The notes below the pieces were generated by a model. It saw only the letters and a list, made by a program, of their open reading frames with translations, did not search any database and was not told the origin of the DNA. A DNA stretch of 64,000 nt from Aphanothece cf. minutissima CCALA 015 (lineage in GTDB: Bacteria > Cyanobacteriota > Cyanobacteriia > PCC-6307 > Cyanobiaceae), in NCBI GenBank assembly GCA_003003925.1, contig PVWP01000005.1, forward strand, positions 205,110-269,109. The letters are read 5' to 3'. The position numbers and the translations under genes are program-made. Each line of letters opens with the position of its first letter. Within the stretch, counting starts at the first letter, position 1. This document shows, piece by piece, positions 58,001 through 64,000 of this stretch.

Positions 58001-59383
58001 ATGGCGGCCATGAGCCTTCCGTCCCTCGCGACCAGCGGGTCCCCGGCTGCCGAGGCGCCCGGGGCCGGCTTCATCGCCGCCGACCCCTGCGTCCACTGCG
58101 GCTTCTGCCTGCCCACCTGCGCCAGCTACCGGGTGCTGGGCACCGAGATGGACTCACCCCGGGGACGCATCCATGCCCTCAAAGCCATCGACGCCGGGGA
58201 GCTGGTGCTCGATGCCACGGTGGCGAAGCATTTCGACACCTGCCTGGGCTGTTTCGCCTGTGTCACCGCCTGCCCGGCGGGGGTGCGCTACGACGAACTG
58301 ATCGAGACCATGCGGCCGCGGCTGAACGCCCCCGAGCTGCGCAGCCCCGGCCAGCGCACCTTCCGGCGCCTGCTGTTCGCCCTGCTCCCCTACCCCGGGC
58401 GGCTGCGGGCCCTGATGGCCCCCCTGCGGGCCTACGCCGGCACGCCCCTGCAGGCCCTGGCGCGCCGCAGCGGCCTCACCCGCCTGTTCGGTCCGCAGAT
58501 CGCGGCGATGGAGACCCTGCTGCCGCCCCTGCCCGCCCAGTCCTTCCGTGACGACTGGCCCGTGCTGGTGCCGGCGGTGGGGCCCCGCCGCCACCGGGTC
58601 GGGCTGGTGCTCGGCTGCGTGCAGCGGGTCTTCGAGCCGGGGGTGAACGCCGCCGCCGTCCGGGTGCTGGCCGCCAACGGCATCGAGGTGGTGATTCCCC
58701 CTGATCAGGGCTGCTGCGGGGCCATGACCCACCACCAGGGCGAACTGGAGCAGACCCGGGAGCTGGCGGCGGCCCTGATGGCCAGCTTCGAAGCGGTGAT
58801 CGGTCCGGGGCGACCGGCCGGCCCCGAACCCCTTGATGCCCTGCTGGTGGCCGCCTCGGGCTGCGGTCACACCCTGAAGGCCTACGACCAGATCCTCGGC
58901 ACCCGCCACCCCGTGCTGGGGAGGGTGGCCGACCTGCAGGAATTCCTCGACACGGTCGGGCTCAGCGAGGGCTTCCAGGCGGGTCTGCGGCCCCTGCTCC
59001 ACGACGACGGCACCCCCGCCAGCGCCGAGCGCCCCGTGCAACTGGCTTATCACGATGCCTGCCACCAACTCCACGGCCAGGGCCTGGCGGCCCAGCCCCG
59101 GCGCCTGCTGGGCCGGATTCCCCATGTGCGGATCCGCGAGGCCACCGAAGCCGGCGTCTGCTGCGGCAGCGCCGGCATCTACAACCTGGTGCAGCCGGAG
59201 GAGGCCGCCGAACTGGGGCGGATCAAGGCCGCCGATCTGAGCGGCACGGGCGCCCAGCTGGCCGTGAGCGCCAACATCGGCTGCACGCTGCAGATCCGCC
59301 AGGCGATGGGGGCGCAGCCGCGACCGCTGCCGGTGGTCCATCCGATCGAAGTGCTCGATCGCAGCTACGCCGGTCCGGCCTGA
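58001..59383 (+). CDS. glcF: Glycolate oxidase iron-sulfur subunit
   Basis: A 460-residue subunit with two [4Fe-4S] motifs, PCVHCGFCLPTCASYR and CLGCFACVTACPAGV, and two CCG-type domains seen as PDQGCCGAMTHHQGEL and GVCCGSAGIYNL. It takes electrons from the flavin subunits that oxidise glycolate to glyoxylate in photorespiration and delivers them to the membrane quinones. ATG codons at 58001 and 58010 are both plausible. Its 3' end overlaps the convergent kinase gene by 19 bases. A glcE-like gene lies 1.5 kb away; a GlcD partner is not in the window. Confidence 0.93.
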   Translation: MAAMSLPSLATSGSPAAEAPGAGFIAADPCVHCGFCLPTCASYRVLGTEMDSPRGRIHALKAIDAGELVLDATVAKHFDTCLGCFACVTACPAGVRYDELIETMRPRLNAPELRSPGQRTFRRLLFALLPYPGRLRALMAPLRAYAGTPLQALARRSGLTRLFGPQIAAMETLLPPLPAQSFRDDWPVLVPAVGPRRHRVGLVLGCVQRVFEPGVNAAAVRVLAANGIEVVIPPDQGCCGAMTHHQGELEQTRELAAALMASFEAVIGPGRPAGPEPLDALLVAASGCGHTLKAYDQILGTRHPVLGRVADLQEFLDTVGLSEGFQAGLRPLLHDDGTPASAERPVQLAYHDACHQLHGQGLAAQPRRLLGRIPHVRIREATEAGVCCGSAGIYNLVQPEEAAELGRIKAADLSGTGAQLAVSANIGCTLQIRQAMGAQPRPLPVVHPIEVLDRSYAGPA

Positions 59384-60834
59384 GTGTCCATCCAGCGCCA
59401 GGCCTCCCACAGGGTGCCCGGGTCGCCGAGATTGCCGGGGAAGGTGAGCACGGGCAGGGGCTCCTTCCGGGCATCAGGGGCTGGCTCGGTGGCGCCGTCG
59501 GTGGTAGCCAGCACCAGCGACAGGCCCGGCAGCAGCTGGCCCTGGAGCTCCACCAGCTCCAGGGCCAGCCCATCGGCCAGGAGGGTGTGGGTGGTGATGC
59601 CCCCCTTGCTGATCAGATAGCCCAGGGCGGGAGCCACGGCGGCGGCCAGCCGGGCCATCACCCCCGCCAGGGCCAGGCCCAGCGCCCGGCGCTCGCCGGC
59701 ATGGCGGCAGCGGGCTTCGCCACGGCTGGTGTAGAGCACCGGCGTGCGGCCCTCGGCCAGCACCTCCGCCAGGCGCCGCCCCCAGGCCTGCTCCAGGGAG
59801 GCCAGCAGCAGGGCGGGTTCCGGGCCCTCCAGCAACCGCTGGACCTTGGCCACCTCCAGTTCCACCCCGACGCAGTCCGGCTCCGCCAGCAGCCGTTCGA
59901 GCTGCCGGTCGGCCAGGGGCACGTGGGAGCCCACCAGCACCAGCCCCGGCAGGGGGCCGGCGCCGCCACGGCGGCGCAGTCCGGCCAGGGCCGCCGGCGC
60001 CAGCGGCTGGGGCGGCAGCGACGCCAGGGCCTGGATCAGGCTGGCGGCGCTCTGGAACAGGAAGCGCCGGGGGCGCCCAGCACCGGGGCCATCGCCTGGG
60101 CCGTTGGCAGGGCCCTGCTCCGCCGGGGATCCCGCGATCAGGGAGCGCACCGCGGCGGCCAGGGACGCCAGCTGGCCCTCGGAGGCGCCGTCCACCGCCA
60201 CGCAGACATTGCGCTCCAGGCGGGCCAGGTGGCGGAGGAGGGCGGGGCCGCCGGTCTCCAGTTCCCGCCAGCCAATGCGGTCCACAGCCCTGGCCGGGAT
60301 GCGGCCGCCGCTCTTCTCCTCCACCCAGTCCGGCAGATGGCTGGTGCCGTAGGCGAACAGTCCGTCCCGGGCGAAAGGGCTCTCGTGCACGGGCCGGCCC
60401 TGGAGCCGATGCACCCCATCCACCGTGGTGCGCCCCCCCTCGAGGAAGGCCGGCACCAGCAGGGTGGCGTCGAAGGGGCCGAGTTCGGCGGCGATCACCT
60501 CCACCTCCAGCGGGAAGTGCCCCCGCAGGGTGGAATCGCCGCGGCTCACCACGATCCAGCCGCCGATGCGGCCGGCGGCGACGGCCTGGGCCAGGGCGGG
60601 CCCCAGGGCGCGGCAGATCTCCCGCACCCGCTCCGCCGCCGCCGCCGGCGCCAGGGCGCGGGTGTTGGCCAGCAGGAACAGCAGCGGCGACGGGTGGGCC
60701 AGGCCGGCCGCCAGGGTCCCGGCGTCCCAGCGCAGCAGCAACGGACAGCCGTGCACGGTCTGGGAGCCGGTGGGGTCGTCGTCGATGACGACGATCTTGA
60801 GCCCGGGCCGGGGGTCGAGCGTTGCCTGCGCCAT
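59365..60834 (-). CDS. Four-carbon acid sugar kinase family protein (DUF1537)
   Basis: A 489-residue kinase of the OtnK/DUF1537 group, whose members phosphorylate D-threonate, erythronate and similar acids. The N-terminal domain begins LKIVVIDDDPTGSQTVHGCP and has VVSRGDSTLRGHFPLEVEV; the C-terminal nucleotide-binding domain has LVLVGSHVPLADRQLERLL, TPVLYTSRGEAR and LGYLISKGGITTHTLLADGL with the glycine loop. It lies between glcF and the glcE-like gene on the opposite strand, sharing a 17-base divergent gap with the latter. Substrate unknown. Confidence 0.85.
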   Translation of the reverse strand: MAQATLDPRPGLKIVVIDDDPTGSQTVHGCPLLLRWDAGTLAAGLAHPSPLLFLLANTRALAPAAAAERVREICRALGPALAQAVAAGRIGGWIVVSRGDSTLRGHFPLEVEVIAAELGPFDATLLVPAFLEGGRTTVDGVHRLQGRPVHESPFARDGLFAYGTSHLPDWVEEKSGGRIPARAVDRIGWRELETGGPALLRHLARLERNVCVAVDGASEGQLASLAAAVRSLIAGSPAEQGPANGPGDGPGAGRPRRFLFQSAASLIQALASLPPQPLAPAALAGLRRRGGAGPLPGLVLVGSHVPLADRQLERLLAEPDCVGVELEVAKVQRLLEGPEPALLLASLEQAWGRRLAEVLAEGRTPVLYTSRGEARCRHAGERRALGLALAGVMARLAAAVAPALGYLISKGGITTHTLLADGLALELVELQGQLLPGLSLVLATTDGATEPAPDARKEPLPVLTFPGNLGDPGTLWEAWRWMDTQAGPA

Positions 60835-60851
60835 GGCACCATCGTGCCGTG

Positions 60852-62062
<1,211 letters not shown>

Positions 62063-62084
<22 letters not shown>

Positions 62085-62926
62085 CGGCAACCCAGTTCGA
62101 GGCAGTCCCCGGCGGGCACCAGCAGGCGCCGCTCCCCGGAGCTCAGGGCCCCCCGCGGACCGCTCCAGGGCTCCAGGCACAGCATCGGCCGGGGCGGGTC
62201 GCTCCACACCACCACCAGATCCATCGGCGCCACGGGATGCAGCGTCACCGCCCGGCCGCCCGCCGGATCCACCAGCCGCACCGGGCCCTGGCCGCTGCAG
62301 AGAAAATCCACGCCCTGCTCGAGCCGGGAGAGCTGGTCGGCGGTGACGGCCGGCGCCATGCTGAGGTGGTCGAAGCAGTCCGCCGGCAGGCCTTCGATCC
62401 GGACCGCGGAGAGATCGGCGACGGCGATGTAGGGGTGCAGGCCCAGGCTGAAGGGGAGGGGATCGGCGCCGACCTCACCCCGGTGGCTGATCCGGGCCGT
62501 GATCGCCAGGGCCGAGGGCTGCAGCCGCAGCTCCAGCTCCAGGGCGAAGGCGAAGGGGAAGTGGCGGAGGGTTGCCGGGCTGTCCTCGAGGCGCAGGCCC
62601 ACGCCGCTGCCGTCCGCGAGCGGGGCGATGGACCAGGGCCGATCGCGGGCGAAGCCGTGCTGGGGCAGGGGGAAGCGCCCCTGGTTCAGCACGAGCTCGT
62701 CGCCGGGGAGATTGCCGCAGATGGGGAAGAGCACCGGGATCCCGCCCCGCACCGACTTGGCGGGGTCGGCGAAGCGCTCCGCATCGAAGTAGAGGATCTC
62801 CTCTCCGCCGCAGCACCAGCTGGTGACCAGACCGCCACGCTCGGGGGCGAGCGTGAGCGCATCGCCGCTGACCGGATCGGTGAAGTGCCAGCGGGGGGAG
62901 GACCCGGTGGGGGGCTGCAGGGTCAT
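62063..62926 (-). CDS. Aldose 1-epimerase family protein
   Basis: A 287-residue mutarotase-like protein. The beta-sandwich family pattern is seen in LTLAPERGGLVTSWCCGGEE, the GGIPVLFPICGNLPGDEL motif with the conserved Arg/Gly, PLPQHGFARDRPWSI with its histidine, PFSLGLHPYIAVADL with a second histidine, and LCLEPWSGPRGAL with the catalytic glutamate. It may interconvert anomers of a hexose or hexose 6-phosphate. It is coupled by an ATGA overlap to the acyltransferase gene upstream. Confidence 0.88.
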
Positions 62927-64000
62927 GGGGTAGGGGGCGATGGCGTGGGGGGCGGTGGGGTGGGCCGGGGGCTGGTGAGGCCCTGCTGCTGCAGGAAACG
63001 CTCGAAAGGACCCGCCAGCGACCGGCTCCCCGAGACACTCAGGTGGTGGGAATCGGCGTAGAGGGGCGTGCCGTCGGGCCGGCGGTAGACCACCCGGCCG
63101 TCGGGACCCACCAGGTAGGGGGTGGGGTCGAACACATGGACATTGGGCAGGCCGGCGGCCACCTCGCCGAGCAGCTCGCGCAGGGTCGCCCGCATCCGGG
63201 CGGTGGTGGCGGCATCGCCGGCGCAGCTGCTGCCGGCGGGGTCCTGGCAGGCCACCGGCTCCCTGGCCAGGGACGGGTTGTCGACCACCAGCACCAGCTG
63301 GAGGCCCCGGGCCGCCAGCCGCTCGGCGTAGGCGCGCATGGACGCCACCCAGACCCGGCGCACCTCGGCGATACGCAGGCGGCGCTCGCCCCGGTAGGTG
63401 GGGGCGCCATAGCCCCGGCCCTCCAGGTCGTTGCTGGCCAGGTAGTTGTGCAGGAAGCCCGACACCAGGACCATGTCACCCGGCTGCAGGCGCTGCAGGG
63501 AGCGCTCCATCTCCCCGGCGGAGAACTGGCGGCAGGATTCGTAGCGGCCCTGCTGCCAGGTGACCGTGAGCTCCGGGGCGATCAGGCAGGCACCCATGGC
63601 GGCGAAGGTGAGGCGCTGGCCGGTGCGGGCGGTCACCGCATCCAGCATCGGCAGCAGGTGCTGGGCGTGGGAATCGCCCAGCAGGAAGATCTCCCGGGCG
63701 CCGGGGAGGCCGGGCCGGTTGCACCTGTCGAAATTCGGCCGGGTGGTGGCGTTGTAGGGCTTGCCGCTGGCCACCGTGCAATCGCTGGTGATGCCGGTGC
63801 CGGGGATGAGGGGATTGAGGGCATGGACCCGCTCGCTGATCGGCACCGGATCGGCGTCCTTGCCCAGGAACAACTTGCCGCGGAACTGGTGATGCAAGGC
63901 ATCAATGCCGATCCACAGCCCCGCCACCGCCAGCAGCGCCAGAGCTGTCTCCCACCACCACTTCAGTGGATGCCGCCGCACCGGCTGCTCCACCAGCCCG
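62923..64000 (-). CDS. Acyltransferase with C-terminal SGNH domain (OafA-type, partial)
   Basis: This frame enters from the right edge and is open there, so only about 359 C-terminal residues are seen. A membrane helix (WWWETALALLAVAGLWIGID) is followed by an SGNH hydrolase-like domain: block I REIFLLGDSHAQHLLPMLDA with the catalytic Ser, then SGFLHNYLASND, and block V DSHHLSVSGSRSL with the Asp-x-x-His. This is the layout of the periplasmic domain of OafA-like O-acetyltransferases, which decorate surface polysaccharides; the membrane acyltransferase domain should lie beyond the edge. The last 15 residues are almost all proline, threonine and serine. Confidence 0.82.
   Translation of the reverse strand, partial: GLVEQPVRRHPLKWWWETALALLAVAGLWIGIDALHHQFRGKLFLGKDADPVPISERVHALNPLIPGTGITSDCTVASGKPYNATTRPNFDRCNRPGLPGAREIFLLGDSHAQHLLPMLDAVTARTGQRLTFAAMGACLIAPELTVTWQQGRYESCRQFSAGEMERSLQRLQPGDMVLVSGFLHNYLASNDLEGRGYGAPTYRGERRLRIAEVRRVWVASMRAYAERLAARGLQLVLVVDNPSLAREPVACQDPAGSSCAGDAATTARMRATLRELLGEVAAGLPNVHVFDPTPYLVGPDGRVVYRRPDGTPLYADSHHLSVSGSRSLAGPFERFLQQQGLTSPRPTPPPPTPSPPTP

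Overview
This window reads as the chromosome of a high-GC picocyanobacterium of the Synechococcus/Cyanobium type. The evidence is a complete psbE-psbF-psbL-psbJ photosystem II cluster preceded by the rubredoxin and Ycf48 assembly factors, ndhC-ndhK-ndhJ of the NDH-1 complex, magnesium chelatase chlD, heme oxygenase, a carotenoid oxygenase, glycolate oxidase subunits for photorespiration and an MlaD-type lipid transporter gene. Coding density is very high. I find 67 protein genes, no rRNA or tRNA, no insertion sequence and no CRISPR array. No gene-free stretch exceeds 300 bases; the longest is 45365-45626.

Layout. Positions 1-2573 hold a cut RecB-like nuclease, a phosphohexomutase and rdgB. 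Positions 2570-7672 hold a first glycosyltransferase group with a YciI-like protein and a 54-residue Nif11-type protein. Positions 7703-10861 hold a carotenoid oxygenase, a tiny secreted cysteine-rich protein, hisB and a beta-carbonic anhydrase. A second glycan pair (10852-13003) includes a NodZ-like fucosyltransferase candidate. Positions 13065-26909 are mostly housekeeping: fabI, a phosphopantetheinyl transferase, a DegT aminotransferase, photolyase, a Nudix hydrolase, folK, a thioredoxin/CcdA pair, chlD, mlaD/mlaF and a YvcK-like protein.

A third glycan cassette (27102-29795) precedes ndhJ/K/C. Next come rubA-ycf48-psbEFLJ with a strong terminator, then a DUF6473/sulfotransferase-like pair (34124-36006). 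Positions 36077-42084 hold hisS with UDP-glucose dehydrogenase, UDP-xylose synthase, UDP-glucuronate 4-epimerase and galE. A large membrane protein, a CCA-adding enzyme, two more glycan groups (45627-48683 and 51229-54162) around a UvrD/PcrA helicase, heme oxygenase and icd follow. The right end has a TupA-like gene, glcF, a four-carbon acid sugar kinase, a glcE-like gene, an aldose epimerase and an acyltransferase cut by the window edge.

The main theme is a mosaic. Genes for surface polysaccharide assembly are inserted in small cassettes between conserved photosynthetic and housekeeping genes: about ten glycosyltransferases, pyruvyl-, fucosyl- and sulfo-transferase candidates, a TupA-like protein, an ABC exporter and an O-acyltransferase. 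Several cassettes have visibly lower G+C. The UDP-sugar operon probably supplies glucuronate, xylose, galacturonate and galactose donors. No single new defence or RNA system is evident. The best candidates for new biology are small proteins, altered enzyme domains and genes in unexpected contexts, given in the findings.
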